Positions 1-8,928 are shown, counted from the stretch's first letter. The stretch is DNA of 20,575 nucleotides from DATKQI01 sp035532755 (GCA_035532755.1 DATKQI010000282.1:1-20575); one strand, 5' to 3'. Translations and numbers: made by a program. The notes: generated by a model not told the origin, from the sequence alone.

Positions 1-7
1 TTGCTTG

Positions 8-14
8 TCTCCTT
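8..14 (-). promoter_or_regulatory. Ribosome binding site for the next minus-strand gene (probably yejF)
   Basis: On the minus strand these bases read AAGGAGA, a near-ideal Shine-Dalgarno sequence. It lies 21 bases after the yejE stop codon and seven bases before the window edge. The start codon would therefore fall just outside the window. In yejABEF operons the gene after yejE is yejF, the ATPase subunit, so that is the inferred target. The gene itself is not visible. Confidence 0.6.
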
Positions 15-35
15 CCCGGCCCGTTCCGGTCTCCG

Positions 36-1064
36 TCATGACTGTGTCCGTCGGGGGTCGAAGGCGTTTCGGATGGCTTCGCCGATGAAGATGAGGAGGG
101 TGAGGGTTCCGCCGAGGATGATGAAGGCGGTGATGCCGAGCCAGGGGGCTTGGAGGTTGTTTTTGCCTTGGGAGACGAGTTCGCCGAGGGAGGGGGAGCC
201 TGGGGGCAGGCCGAAGCCGAGGAAATCGAGGCTGGCGAGGACGGTGACGGAGCCGGAGAGGATGAAGGGGAGGAAGGTGAGCGCGGCGACCATGGCGTTG
301 GGCAGGATGTGGCGGACCATCACCGCCGTGTCGGACACGCCGAGGGCTTTGGCGGCGCGCACGTAATCGAGGTTGCGGCCGCGCAGGAACTCGGCGCGTA
401 CCACGCCGGTCAGGCTCATCCAACTGAACAGCAGCAGGAAGACGAGCAGCACCCAGAAGGATGGGGCGATGATGCTGGAGAGGATGATGAGGAGGAAGAG
501 TTGCGGCATGCCGTTCCAGATTTCGATGAAGCGCTGGCACAGAAGATCGGTGAGGCCGCCGTAGTAGCCTTGCACCGCGCCGGCGGCGATGCCGATGACG
601 GAGGCGAAGAAGGTGAGGGTGAAGCCGAACAGAACGGAAATGCGGAAGCCGTAGATGACGCGGGCGAGCACATCCCGCGCCTGATCGTCAGTGCCGAGCC
701 AGTTGCGCCAGCTTGGTGGGGAGGGGGCGGGGCCGGGAAGGCTGGTGACGATGGTGTCGTAATGGAACGGAATCGGTGGCCAGATGATCCAGCCCTTGGC
801 GCGGATCGCCTTGATCAGCGCGGGATCGGTGTAGTCGGCTTCGGTGGGCAGGAAATCGGGGCCGAAGCGGCTACCGCTGTAGTCGTGCAATACCGGGCTC
901 AGAAGGTGGCCGTTGAAGTCGATCAGCAGCGGGCGGTCGTTGGCGACGAATTCCGCGAACAGGCTGATGACGAACAGAACGAGGAAGATCCACAGCGAGA
1001 TGTAGCCGCGGCGGCTGGCGCGGAAGACGGCGAGGCGGCGGCGGGCGAGGGGGGTGAGGGTCAT
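36..1064 (-). CDS. yejE: ABC transporter inner-membrane permease YejE
   Basis: Permease subunit of a Yej-type peptide importer (family known for oligopeptide and microcin C uptake), 342 residues, cytoplasmic membrane. A first membrane segment lies at about residues 22-42. A long periplasmic stretch follows to about residue 120, as is usual for YejE. The OppC/DppC-type motif LGTDDQARDVLARVIYGFR sits at 123-141. The EAA loop that contacts the ATPase lies at about 233-257 (DYVRAAKALG then HILPNA). About five further hydrophobic segments make up the transport domain. The start codon overlaps the yejB stop (ATGA, four bases), so the two are translationally coupled. The coding strand is unusually C-rich, which makes the plus strand G-rich here. 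Substrate specificity cannot be read from the sequence. Confidence 0.93.
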   Translation of the reverse strand: MTLTPLARRRLAVFRASRRGYISLWIFLVLFVISLFAEFVANDRPLLIDFNGHLLSPVLHDYSGSRFGPDFLPTEADYTDPALIKAIRAKGWIIWPPIPFHYDTIVTSLPGPAPSPPSWRNWLGTDDQARDVLARVIYGFRISVLFGFTLTFFASVIGIAAGAVQGYYGGLTDLLCQRFIEIWNGMPQLFLLIILSSIIAPSFWVLLVFLLLFSWMSLTGVVRAEFLRGRNLDYVRAAKALGVSDTAVMVRHILPNAMVAALTFLPFILSGSVTVLASLDFLGFGLPPGSPSLGELVSQGKNNLQAPWLGITAFIILGGTLTLLIFIGEAIRNAFDPRRTQS

Positions 1065-2116
1065 CCCCGCGTCTCGAAGTCGATCCGGGGATCGACGATC
1101 GTGTAGAGCGTGTCGCCGACGATCTGCAGCAGCAGGCCGAGGAGGGTGTAGATGTAGAGCGTGCCGAACATCACCGGATAGTCTCGGTGCAGCACCGCTT
1201 CGAAGCCGAGCAGGCCTAGGCCGTTGAGGGAGAACACGATCTCGATCAGCAGGGCGGAGGTGAACAGGATGGAGATGAAGGCGGCGGGGAAGCCGGCGAC
1301 GATCAGCAGCATCGCGTTGCGGAACACGTGGCCGTACAGCACGCGCTTTTCGTCAGCGCCCTTGGCGCGCGCAGTGGTGACGTACTGCTTGTGGATTTCT
1401 TCGAGGAAGCAGTTCTTCGTCAGCATCGTCAGGCTCGCGAACCCGCCGACGACGAGGGCGATGGTGGGCAGCACCATGTGCCACAGATAGTCCCCGATGC
1501 GGGCGGGCCAGGACAGGTGCGACCAGCCCGGGCCGGTCAGCCCGCGCAGCGGGAACCATTGCACGAAGGTTCCGCCGGCGAACAGCACGATCAGCAGGAT
1601 GGCCAGCAGGAAAGCCGGCACCGCGTAGCCGACCAGCACCACCGCGCTGGTCGCGATGTCGAAACGGGAACCGTCCCGCACCGCTTTCGCGATGCCGAGC
1701 GGGATCGAGATCAGATAGACGAGGAGCGTGGACCACAGGCCGAGCGAGATGCTGACCGGCAGGCGTTGCAGGATCAACTGGCCCACCGGCTGGTCGAGGA
1801 AGAAGCTGCGGCCGAGGTTGAAGGTGAGAAAATTGCGAACCATCAGCAGGAAGCGGGTGAGTGGCGGCTTGTCGAAGCCGAACATCTTGCGGATGCGCGC
1901 GACCAGATACGGATCAAGCCCTTGCGCGCCGCGATACAGGCCGGTGGTGGGTGCGGCGGTCTCCGCCATGGTGCCCGCGCCCTGGTGCTTGATGTTGGCG
2001 ATCATCTGTTCGACCGGCCCGCCGGGGGCGAACTGCACCACGGCGAAGTTGATGGCGATGATGCCGAACAGCGTGGGGATCACCAGCAGCAGACGGCGGA
2101 TCAGATAGCCGGTCAT
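1061..2116 (-). CDS. yejB: ABC transporter inner-membrane permease YejB
   Basis: Second permease subunit of the Yej-type importer, 351 residues. The family N-terminus MTGYLIRRLLLVIPTLFGI opens the protein with a membrane helix. The EAA loop is at about 245-268 (YVTTARAKGADEKRVLYGHV). The protein ends in VDPRIDFETR, characteristic of YejB. The open frame extends upstream to 2308, but that extension overlaps the yejA coding sequence, is Ser/Thr/Gly/Pro-rich and matches no family start. I therefore place the start at 2116, ten bases after the yejA stop. The long segment between the first and second membrane helices (about residues 30-120) is normal for this family. It forms a heterodimer with YejE. 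Confidence 0.93.
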   Translation of the reverse strand: MTGYLIRRLLLVIPTLFGIIAINFAVVQFAPGGPVEQMIANIKHQGAGTMAETAAPTTGLYRGAQGLDPYLVARIRKMFGFDKPPLTRFLLMVRNFLTFNLGRSFFLDQPVGQLILQRLPVSISLGLWSTLLVYLISIPLGIAKAVRDGSRFDIATSAVVLVGYAVPAFLLAILLIVLFAGGTFVQWFPLRGLTGPGWSHLSWPARIGDYLWHMVLPTIALVVGGFASLTMLTKNCFLEEIHKQYVTTARAKGADEKRVLYGHVFRNAMLLIVAGFPAAFISILFTSALLIEIVFSLNGLGLLGFEAVLHRDYPVMFGTLYIYTLLGLLLQIVGDTLYTIVDPRIDFETRG

Positions 2117-2126
2117 GGCTGCGCGG

Positions 2127-3965
2127 TCAGCCGCCGGAATGCCGCGCGGCGTTGGTCCTGGCCGCAAGCGCGGGATCGACCCACCAGTCGTTGATGTCGA
2201 ACCCGTTGCGGATGGGCATTTTCGGGTGGCCGAAGATGTTCCAGTAGGCGAGCCAGAACTTGTCGAGATGCCATTGCGGCACGATGTACCAGCCCCAGAG
2301 CAGCACACGGTCCAGCGCGTGCGTGGCGGCCAGCAGGGCAGGGCGGTTCGGGGCGTTGATGACCCTGTTCACCAGGGCATCCACCACCGGGCTGCATATG
2401 CCCATCAGGTTCTGGCTGCCGTCCGTCTTCGCGGCCCGGCAGGTCCAGAAATTGCGCTGCTCGTTGCCGGGGCTGTCAGACTCGCCGAACAGGCCGACTG
2501 TCATGTCGTAGTCGAACGCGTCCATCCGGTGCTGGTACTGGGCGGGATCGATCAGCCGCACCTTCACCGCGATGCCGAGGTGTTTCAGCGTTTGCACATA
2601 AGGCAGGGCGACGCGGGTGAACGCCGGATCATCCAGCAGGATCTCAAACGACATCTGCCGCCCGGCGGCATTGACGAGCTTGCGGTTCTTCACCCGCCAG
2701 CCGGCGGACTGCAGCAGGTGGTAGGCGCGCAGCAATTCCTTGTTGTTGTTGCCGGAGCCGCTGGTGACGGGCAGTGTATAGGGCTTCGTGAACAGCGCGG
2801 GCGGCAACTGGCTGCGATAGGGTTTCAGCAGCGCCAGCTCCGCGCCCTTCGGGATGCCGGAGGAGGCGAGGTCGCTGTTGCTGAAATAGCTCTGCGTGCG
2901 CGTGTAGGAGCCATAGAACAGCGTCTTGTTCATCCATTGGAAATCGAAGGCGAGCACCATGGCCTCGCGCACGCGCGGATCGTGGAACACCGCGCGGCGG
3001 GTGTTCATCGCGAAGCCCTGCATGCCGGTGGGCAGGTGGTGGCGCACCGCCCACAGCTTCACCAGCCCCCTCTTCACCGCGGGGAAGTTGTAGGCGGTCG
3101 CCCAGTTCTTCGCGATATTCTCCTGCCGGAAATCGATCTGGCCGGCCTTGAACGCCTGCAACGCGACCGTGGGATCGCGGAAGTATTCGTAGCGGATGTG
3201 GCCGAAATTATAGAGCCCCTTCGCGCTCGGCAGGTTTCGTGCCCAGTAGTTCTTTACCCGTGCGTAGGTCACGCTGCGGCCCAGCGCGAAGCTTTCTATC
3301 CGGTACGGGCCGGAGCCGAGGGGAGGGACGGTGAGCGGGGCGCTGAAATCCCGGCCCTTCCACCAGTGTTCGGGCAGCACCTGCAACTGGCCGAGGATCA
3401 GCGGCAGCTCTCGGTTGGCGCCGGCGCGCAGGTGGAACACCACTGTCTGCTCGCCCTGAACGCTGACGCTGCGTACCGCGGCATAGTACGACGCGTAGAG
3501 CGGCTGCCCGTGCGCGCGCAGCATGTTGAACGTCCAGGCGACATCGGCGGCGGTGACCGGCGTGCCGTCGTTGAAGCGCGCGCGCTTGTGCAGAACGAAG
3601 GTGACGGTGCGGCCGTCCGGCGAGACGGAGACGCTGCGTGCGAGATCGGCATAGGCGGTGCTGGGCTCGTTGTCGGAGGGGGTCAGCAGCGTATCCCATA
3701 CCAGCGGCAGGCCGGCGGCCGGCGTGCCGCGGATGATGAACGGGTTGAAGCTGTCAAAACCGCCCACCACGGAGAGCGTGACATGCCCGCCCTTCGGGGC
3801 ATTGGGGTTGACATAGGGGAACGCCTTGAAGCCCGGCGGCAGGGCGGGGGTGCCCATCAGGGAGATGGCATCGGTGCGCGCCGGGGCTGCCGGTGGCGTC
3901 TGGGCCGATGCCGGGCCGACGAGCCAGGCCAGAATCAGCGCTCCGCATATGGCTATGGGTCGCAT
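2127..3965 (-). CDS. yejA: Periplasmic extracellular solute-binding protein YejA (SBP family 5)
   Basis: Peptide-binding component of the Yej-type ABC importer, 612 residues. An N-terminal signal peptide is clear: basic start, hydrophobic core at about 5-16, and cleavage likely after ALA-type residues 19-21 (ASA, before QTPP). The mature protein has family-5 features: GGHVTLSVVGGFDSFNPF near the start, then NEPSTAYADLARSVSVSPDGRTVTF split over the first domain, and later HDPRVREAM and a DFQWMNKTLFYGSYTRTQSYF-like hinge region. The C-terminal part carries WYIVPQWHLDKFW. A GGGAGGGG ribosome binding site precedes the ATG. The gene starts 60 bases after hisN, so it could be read from the cytochrome c promoter or from its own. 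It is followed closely by yejB and yejE. Ligand type is inferred from family only. Confidence 0.92.
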   Translation of the reverse strand: MRPIAICGALILAWLVGPASAQTPPAAPARTDAISLMGTPALPPGFKAFPYVNPNAPKGGHVTLSVVGGFDSFNPFIIRGTPAAGLPLVWDTLLTPSDNEPSTAYADLARSVSVSPDGRTVTFVLHKRARFNDGTPVTAADVAWTFNMLRAHGQPLYASYYAAVRSVSVQGEQTVVFHLRAGANRELPLILGQLQVLPEHWWKGRDFSAPLTVPPLGSGPYRIESFALGRSVTYARVKNYWARNLPSAKGLYNFGHIRYEYFRDPTVALQAFKAGQIDFRQENIAKNWATAYNFPAVKRGLVKLWAVRHHLPTGMQGFAMNTRRAVFHDPRVREAMVLAFDFQWMNKTLFYGSYTRTQSYFSNSDLASSGIPKGAELALLKPYRSQLPPALFTKPYTLPVTSGSGNNNKELLRAYHLLQSAGWRVKNRKLVNAAGRQMSFEILLDDPAFTRVALPYVQTLKHLGIAVKVRLIDPAQYQHRMDAFDYDMTVGLFGESDSPGNEQRNFWTCRAAKTDGSQNLMGICSPVVDALVNRVINAPNRPALLAATHALDRVLLWGWYIVPQWHLDKFWLAYWNIFGHPKMPIRNGFDINDWWVDPALAARTNAARHSGG

Positions 3966-4025
3966 GCCGCCCCTCCCTGGCTCCGTTTCAGGCCAGCATA
4001 GGCGGGTTCGGCAGGAAGGCGGAAA

Positions 4026-4829
4026 TCACCCGCCGAGGAGCATTACTGCCTGGGCGAGCAATGCGGGATCACCCACGGCCAGGACCTGCCCGTTGCCGTC
4101 CATCCGCAGGGGCGCGCCGGCCCAGTCGGTCACGCGCCCGCCCGCGCCCTCGATCACCGGCACGATCGCGGCCCAGTCCCACGGCTTGAGGTCCGATTCG
4201 GCGATGATGTCGATCTGGCCCAGCGCCACCAGCCCATAGGCGTAGCAATCCCCGCCCCAGGAGGTGCGGCGCACGGTGTTGCGCAGGCGCGTGAACCGGG
4301 GGGTTTCGGCGGCGGTGAGCATGTCCGGGCTGGTGCAGGACAGTTCGGCCTCGGCGAGATTCGGGCAGGGGCGGCAGCCGGCGCGGCCGCCAAGGGGGCC
4401 ATGGAAACGGGTGGGCTGGCCGGTGGCGCCGATCCAGCGTTCGCCCGTCACCGGCTGGTCGATCACGCCGAGCACCGGCCTGCCGTCGTCGAGCAGCGCC
4501 ACCAGCGAACCGAAGACGGGCCGGCCGGTGATGAAGGCGCGGGTGCCGTCGATCGGATCGATCACCCACACCAGCTTCCCGCCCGATTCGCTCAGGCCGA
4601 ATTCCTCGCCGAGGATCGCATGGTCCGGGAAACGCGCCGCCAGCACGGCCCGCATGGCCTGCTCGGCCGCGCGGTCTGCCGCCGTGACGGGGCTTTCGTC
4701 CTCCTTCGTCTCGGCGCCGATGCCGGCACGAAAATGGGGGCGGATGGCCGCTCCGGCGGCATCGGCGGCGGCTTCCGCCGCCGCGATCAATGCCGCAAGA
4801 TCGGGAGAAGCCACGTGCCGGGCGATCAC
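4026..4829 (-). CDS. hisN: Histidinol-phosphatase, inositol-monophosphatase family
   Basis: Mg-dependent phosphatase that would remove phosphate from histidinol phosphate, the penultimate step of histidine synthesis, in the cytoplasm; 267 residues. Metal-binding elements of the IMPase fold are present: GEEFG at 74-78, DPIDGT at 91-96 and WDWAA at 217-221 (Asp218). The sequence RAFITGRPVFGSLVALL after DPIDGT, and GGDCYAYGLVALGQ, are typical of the HisN subgroup rather than true inositol monophosphatases (SuhB). The start is GTG at 4829, overlapping the cytochrome c stop as GTGA, which suggests translational coupling. A second in-frame GTG at residue 6 is a less likely start. A general sugar- or inositol-phosphate phosphatase remains possible. 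No other his genes are in the window. Confidence 0.85.
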   Translation of the reverse strand: MIARHVASPDLAALIAAAEAAADAAGAAIRPHFRAGIGAETKEDESPVTAADRAAEQAMRAVLAARFPDHAILGEEFGLSESGGKLVWVIDPIDGTRAFITGRPVFGSLVALLDDGRPVLGVIDQPVTGERWIGATGQPTRFHGPLGGRAGCRPCPNLAEAELSCTSPDMLTAAETPRFTRLRNTVRRTSWGGDCYAYGLVALGQIDIIAESDLKPWDWAAIVPVIEGAGGRVTDWAGAPLRMDGNGQVLAVGDPALLAQAVMLLGG

Positions 4830-6019
4830 TTCGCGGGCGGCTGGGTGGCAGGCGGCTGTGCTGCGGGCGGCGGCGTCGCGGCCCCGCTGTTGGTCGTCAT
4901 CGGCGTGGTGGCGGGCGGGGTGATCGCAGCCGGTTTCGCTGTCGCCGGGGCGGCCGTTGCGGGCTGGGCCGGCACAGGCTTTGCCGCAGCAGGCTTTGCC
5001 GCAGCAGGCTGGGCGGCCGCAGGTGCCGCGGCCGGCAACGCGACCACATGGTCGGACAGCGTGCGCAGATAGGCGACCACGTCAGCCCGCTGCTGGGTGT
5101 TCTTGATCCCAGTGTAGGACATGTGGGTGCCGGGGACGAGCTTCTGCGGGTCGTACAGCCAGTGGTTCAACTCGGTGAAGGTCCATGTGCCGTGCATCTT
5201 GGCCTTGAAGGCGGAGGAATAGCTGAAGCCCGCCTCGGTCCCTTGCTTGCGCCCCACCACGTCGAACAGGTTCGGCCCCACGCCGTTCGGCGCGCCCTTC
5301 GCGGTGGTGTGGCAGGCCGCGCAGACCTGGCCCACGAAGGCCTCGCCCTTCTTCACATCCGCCTTGGCCAGCAGCGGCGTGATATGGGGAATCTGCGGAG
5401 CCGCATTGGCCTGCTTGGCCGGTGCGGGCGCCTTCGCCGCCGCGGCCTTCACGGCCGCCGCCGCCTTCTGGATCTGCGCCGCGGTCGGCAGCGGTGCGGG
5501 TTTCGGGGCGAGCGTGCGCAGGAACGCGATCACGTCCGCGCGCTGCTGGGTGTTCCTGATCCCGGTATAGGACATGCGCGTGCCCGGCACGTGGCGCTGC
5601 GGATCGTACAGCCAGGCGTTCAACTGGTTGTAGGTCCACTTCCCGTGCAGCTTGCCCTTGAACGCCGAGGAGTAGCTGAAGCCCGGCTCGCTGCCCTGCG
5701 GCCGGTCCACCACGTTGTAGAGGTTCGGCCCCACGCCGTTCGGCGCGCCGGCCTTGTACGTGTGGCACGCGGCGCAGACCTGGCCCACGAAGGCCTCGCC
5801 CTTTTTCACATCCGCCTTGGCCAGCAGCGGCAAGGTGGTCGGGATCGGCGCGAGCTTCGGCGCAGCACCACCGGCGGCCGGCACGCCGGAGATCGCGATG
5901 GCGGTCTTCTTCAGCTCGACGGGGTGCACGAGGCCGTCGGCGATCAGCCCGGTGACCATGAAGGCGATTCCGGCGACCAGTACCGCCGCCAAAGTCTTGT
6001 TGACCTCCATGCTGTCCAT
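4826..6019 (-). CDS. Membrane-anchored diheme c-type cytochrome (tandemly duplicated domain)
   Basis: Electron carrier, 397 residues. An uncleaved N-terminal anchor at about 9-30 would place the rest in the periplasm. There are two class I cytochrome c domains, at about 66-170 and 217-321. Each has a CAACH heme site (82-86 and 233-237) and a likely Met ligand in GTxMSYTGI (Met149 and Met300). The domains agree at 83 of 105 positions by my count. An Ala/Lys/Pro linker joins them, and an Ala/Pro-rich tail of about 76 residues follows. Alphaproteobacterial CycM-type cytochromes that lie divergent from kdsB-pheA usually have one such domain, so the second copy is unusual. The start chosen is MDSMEVNK; Met4 is an alternative. 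The likely role is carrying electrons between the bc1 complex and an oxidase, which is inference. Confidence 0.88.
   Translation of the reverse strand: MDSMEVNKTLAAVLVAGIAFMVTGLIADGLVHPVELKKTAIAISGVPAAGGAAPKLAPIPTTLPLLAKADVKKGEAFVGQVCAACHTYKAGAPNGVGPNLYNVVDRPQGSEPGFSYSSAFKGKLHGKWTYNQLNAWLYDPQRHVPGTRMSYTGIRNTQQRADVIAFLRTLAPKPAPLPTAAQIQKAAAAVKAAAAKAPAPAKQANAAPQIPHITPLLAKADVKKGEAFVGQVCAACHTTAKGAPNGVGPNLFDVVGRKQGTEAGFSYSSAFKAKMHGTWTFTELNHWLYDPQKLVPGTHMSYTGIKNTQQRADVVAYLRTLSDHVVALPAAAPAAAQPAAAKPAAAKPVPAQPATAAPATAKPAAITPPATTPMTTNSGAATPPPAAQPPATQPPAK
4976..5005. repeat. 15-base tandem repeat inside the cytochrome c tail
   Basis: Two exact copies of AGGCTTTGCCGCAGC lie back to back (4976-4990 and 4991-5005), followed by a degenerate third copy. 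The unit length is divisible by three and encodes repeated Ala-Ala-Ala-Lys-Pro in the C-terminal tail. Gain or loss of units would change tail length without shifting the frame. Confidence 0.85.
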
Positions 6020-6120
6020 GCGCGCACTGTTCCCCGACGAAACCAGACGATTGAGAGCGAAACCCGAACCAAGCCAGATGCCGCCGGGCGCGGATTGCGC
6101 CGGGTGCGGCTTCTACCTAA

Positions 6121-6133
6121 GGTGCGTCGCACC
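6121..6133. promoter_or_regulatory. Dyad between divergent cytochrome c and kdsB genes
   Basis: GGTGCG-T-CGCACC is a perfect 6-base inverted repeat around one central base. It extends imperfectly outwards (CCTAA on the left, ATAAGG on the right). It sits 41 bases before the kdsB start and about 100 bases from the cytochrome c start, in a divergent intergenic region of 154 bases. That position suits an operator, but no known regulator consensus is recognised. It could also be chance in GC-rich DNA. Confidence 0.3.
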
Positions 6134-6173
6134 ATAAGGAAACGCCTCTTCGGCATCAACCCGGCGCCACATC

Positions 6174-6908
6174 TTGAATCCCATCGTTCTCATCCCCTCC
6201 CGCATGGCCTCCACCCGCCTGCCGGGCAAGCCGCTGGCTGACATCCATGGCCAGCCGATGATCGTGCACGTGCTGCGCCGTGGCCAGGAAGCCGGCATCG
6301 GCCCGGTGGCCGTCGCCTGCGCGGAGGAGGAGATCGCCGTGGTGGTGCGTGCGGCTGGCGGCATCGCGGTGCTGACCGATCCGGCCTTGCCGCGCGGGTC
6401 TGACCGGGTGCACGCCGCATTGGCAACGCTCGATCCGCAGGGGCGGCACGATGTGGTGGTGAACCTCCAGGGGGACCTGCCCACCATCCCGCCGGCCCAG
6501 CTCCGCGCCGTGCTGGCGCCGCTGGCCGATCCGGCGATCGATATCGCCACACTGGTCGCGCCGATCACCACCCCCGAGGAGGCCGCGGCGCCGAGCGTGG
6601 TGAAGGCCGCCTGCGCCTTCGATCGCGGCCGCGCCGTCTCGCCGGCGCTGTATTTCTCGCGGGCCGCGATTCCGGCCGGCGAGGGGCCGCTGTGGCACCA
6701 TATCGGCATCTATGCCTTCCGCCGCGTCGCGCTGGCCCGATTCGTCGCGTTGCCCGAATCACCGCTGGAACGGCGCGAGAGCCTGGAACAACTGCGCGCA
6801 TTGGAGGCCGGAATGCGAATCGCCTGCGCCCGCGTCGATCACGCGCCCTTCGGGGTCGATACGGCCGCCGACCTGGAACGTGCCCGCAGCGTTCTGGCGC
6901 CGCATTGA
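6174..6908 (+). CDS. kdsB: 3-deoxy-manno-octulosonate cytidylyltransferase (CMP-Kdo synthetase)
   Basis: Transfers CMP from CTP to Kdo, activating it for LPS inner-core synthesis in the cytoplasm; 244 residues, the usual family length. The nucleotide-binding start IVLIPSRMASTRLPGKPL lies at 4-21. GSDRV is at 75-79. NLQGD at 97-101 carries the Mg-binding aspartate. GIYAFRR is in the C-terminal half. The family motif is often QGDEP; here it is QGDLP. The start is TTG at 6174: the protein then begins exactly at the canonical MNPIVLIP position, and no ATG or GTG is found just upstream in frame. The ribosome binding site is weak. The stop overlaps the pheA start by one base (TGATG). Confidence 0.92.
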   Translation: MNPIVLIPSRMASTRLPGKPLADIHGQPMIVHVLRRGQEAGIGPVAVACAEEEIAVVVRAAGGIAVLTDPALPRGSDRVHAALATLDPQGRHDVVVNLQGDLPTIPPAQLRAVLAPLADPAIDIATLVAPITTPEEAAAPSVVKAACAFDRGRAVSPALYFSRAAIPAGEGPLWHHIGIYAFRRVALARFVALPESPLERRESLEQLRALEAGMRIACARVDHAPFGVDTAADLERARSVLAPH

Positions 6909-7786
6909 TGGACCACGCTTCGATGCCCCCCGCTTCGACGTCCGGAACCATCGCTTTCCAGGGCCGCCCCGGCGCGTATTCCGATCTCGCCTGCCGAACC
7001 GCCTATCCGGGCATGACCACGCTGCCCTGCGACACGTTCGAGGCCGCGATCGATGCCGTGCGGGAGAAGCGGGCGGTGCTGGCCATGCTGCCCTGCGAGA
7101 ATAGCCTGGCCGGCCGGGTGCCGGACATCCACCACCTGCTGCCCGAAAGCCATCTGTTCGTGGTGGGCGAGCATTTCCAGCGCGTGGAGCACTGCTTGCT
7201 CGCACCGCCTGGCGCAAGCCTATCGACCATCCGCCGCGCCCATTCCCACGCCGTCGCGCTCGGCCAGGTGCGGGGCATTCTGCGCGAGCTGAACCTGCAG
7301 CCGGTGGTGCAGGGGGATACCGCGGGCGCGGCCGGGCTGGTTGCCGAATGGAACCGGGTCGAGGAAGCCGCCATCGCCTCCTCGCTCGCCGCCGAGATCC
7401 ACGGCTTGCAGATCCTGCGGGAAAATGTGGAGGACGCGGCACACAACACCACGCGATTCTATGTGATGTCCGCCACCCCGGCCGCGCCGTTGCCCGAGGC
7501 GGCGAATTTGATGACCACCTTCGTCTTCCGCGTGCGCAACGTGCCGGCCGCGCTTTACAAGGCGCTGGGCGGCTTCGCCACCAACGGGGTGAACATGACG
7601 AAGCTGGAGAGCTACATGCTCGCCGGCCAGTTCACCGCGACCCAGTTCCTGTGCGACGTGGAAGGCCACCCCGAACACCCCGCGCTGCGTCACGCATTCG
7701 AAGAATTGTCGTTCTTCTCGCGCGAGACCCGCATCCTCGGCGTATATCCCGCAGCCCCATTCCGACTGAGCCAGGCCGCGGAGTAG
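6908..7786 (+). CDS. pheA: Prephenate dehydratase with ACT regulatory domain
   Basis: Converts prephenate to phenylpyruvate, committing to phenylalanine synthesis; 292 residues. The catalytic domain spans about 12-190: IAFQGRPGAYSDLA near the start, LPCENSLAGRV at 61-71, and the catalytic NTTRF at 180-184. The C-terminal ACT domain at about 202-285 should bind phenylalanine for feedback inhibition. It has NVPAALYKALGGFATNGVNM followed by TKLES. This is the monofunctional form, with no chorismate mutase domain. The open frame runs upstream into kdsB. The ATG at 6908 overlaps the kdsB stop and gives a normal N-terminus; Met6 (6923) is an alternative. Pairing of kdsB with pheA is common in alphaproteobacteria. 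Confidence 0.92.
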   Translation: MDHASMPPASTSGTIAFQGRPGAYSDLACRTAYPGMTTLPCDTFEAAIDAVREKRAVLAMLPCENSLAGRVPDIHHLLPESHLFVVGEHFQRVEHCLLAPPGASLSTIRRAHSHAVALGQVRGILRELNLQPVVQGDTAGAAGLVAEWNRVEEAAIASSLAAEIHGLQILRENVEDAAHNTTRFYVMSATPAAPLPEAANLMTTFVFRVRNVPAALYKALGGFATNGVNMTKLESYMLAGQFTATQFLCDVEGHPEHPALRHAFEELSFFSRETRILGVYPAAPFRLSQAAE

Positions 7787-7793
7787 CGGGCGG

Positions 7794-7874
7794 CGGAACG
7801 GGCTGGCCGGGGATGACAAGGCTGGCATGACGCGCCGACCTTGCTCCGGCACGCGTGAATCGCTATCCGTTCCG
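7794..7874 (+). other. Nested inverted repeats, possible structured leader of asd
   Basis: Three nested pairings lie in the 110-base gap before asd. The outer arms are CGGAACGG (7794-7801) and CCGTTCCG (7867-7874). The middle arms are GCCGG (7806-7810) and CCGGC (7846-7850). The inner hairpin is CAAGG (7817-7821) with CCTTG (7839-7843), continued after one mismatch by TGGC/GCCG around a 7-base loop. The asd ribosome binding site at 7885-7894 stays outside the fold. It could be a leader RNA, a pheA transcript end or chance. Confidence 0.35.
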
Positions 7875-7896
7875 GCTCTGTACGAGGAGAAGGAAC

Positions 7897-8924
<1,028 letters not shown>

Positions 8925-8928
<4 letters not shown>

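Noticed and set aside
2117..2308. Upstream extension of YejB
   Set aside because: The extra 64 residues overlap yejA, are low-complexity and precede the canonical MTGYLIRR start.
2115..4001. Long plus-strand open frame (628 codons) opposite yejA
   Set aside because: It is the antisense shadow of a well-recognised binding-protein gene. Its translation is rich in Arg, Gly, Ala and Gln, matches no family and has no credible start signal.
4790..6241. Plus-strand open frame of 483 codons opposite the cytochrome c gene
   Set aside because: The Arg/Gly/Leu-rich translation follows the internal duplication of the opposite gene, and it runs into kdsB in another frame.
7841..7869. TTGCTC-N17-TATCCG as an asd promoter
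   Set aside because: Both hexamers match poorly, and the segment overlaps the inverted repeats, so it is not listed as a feature.
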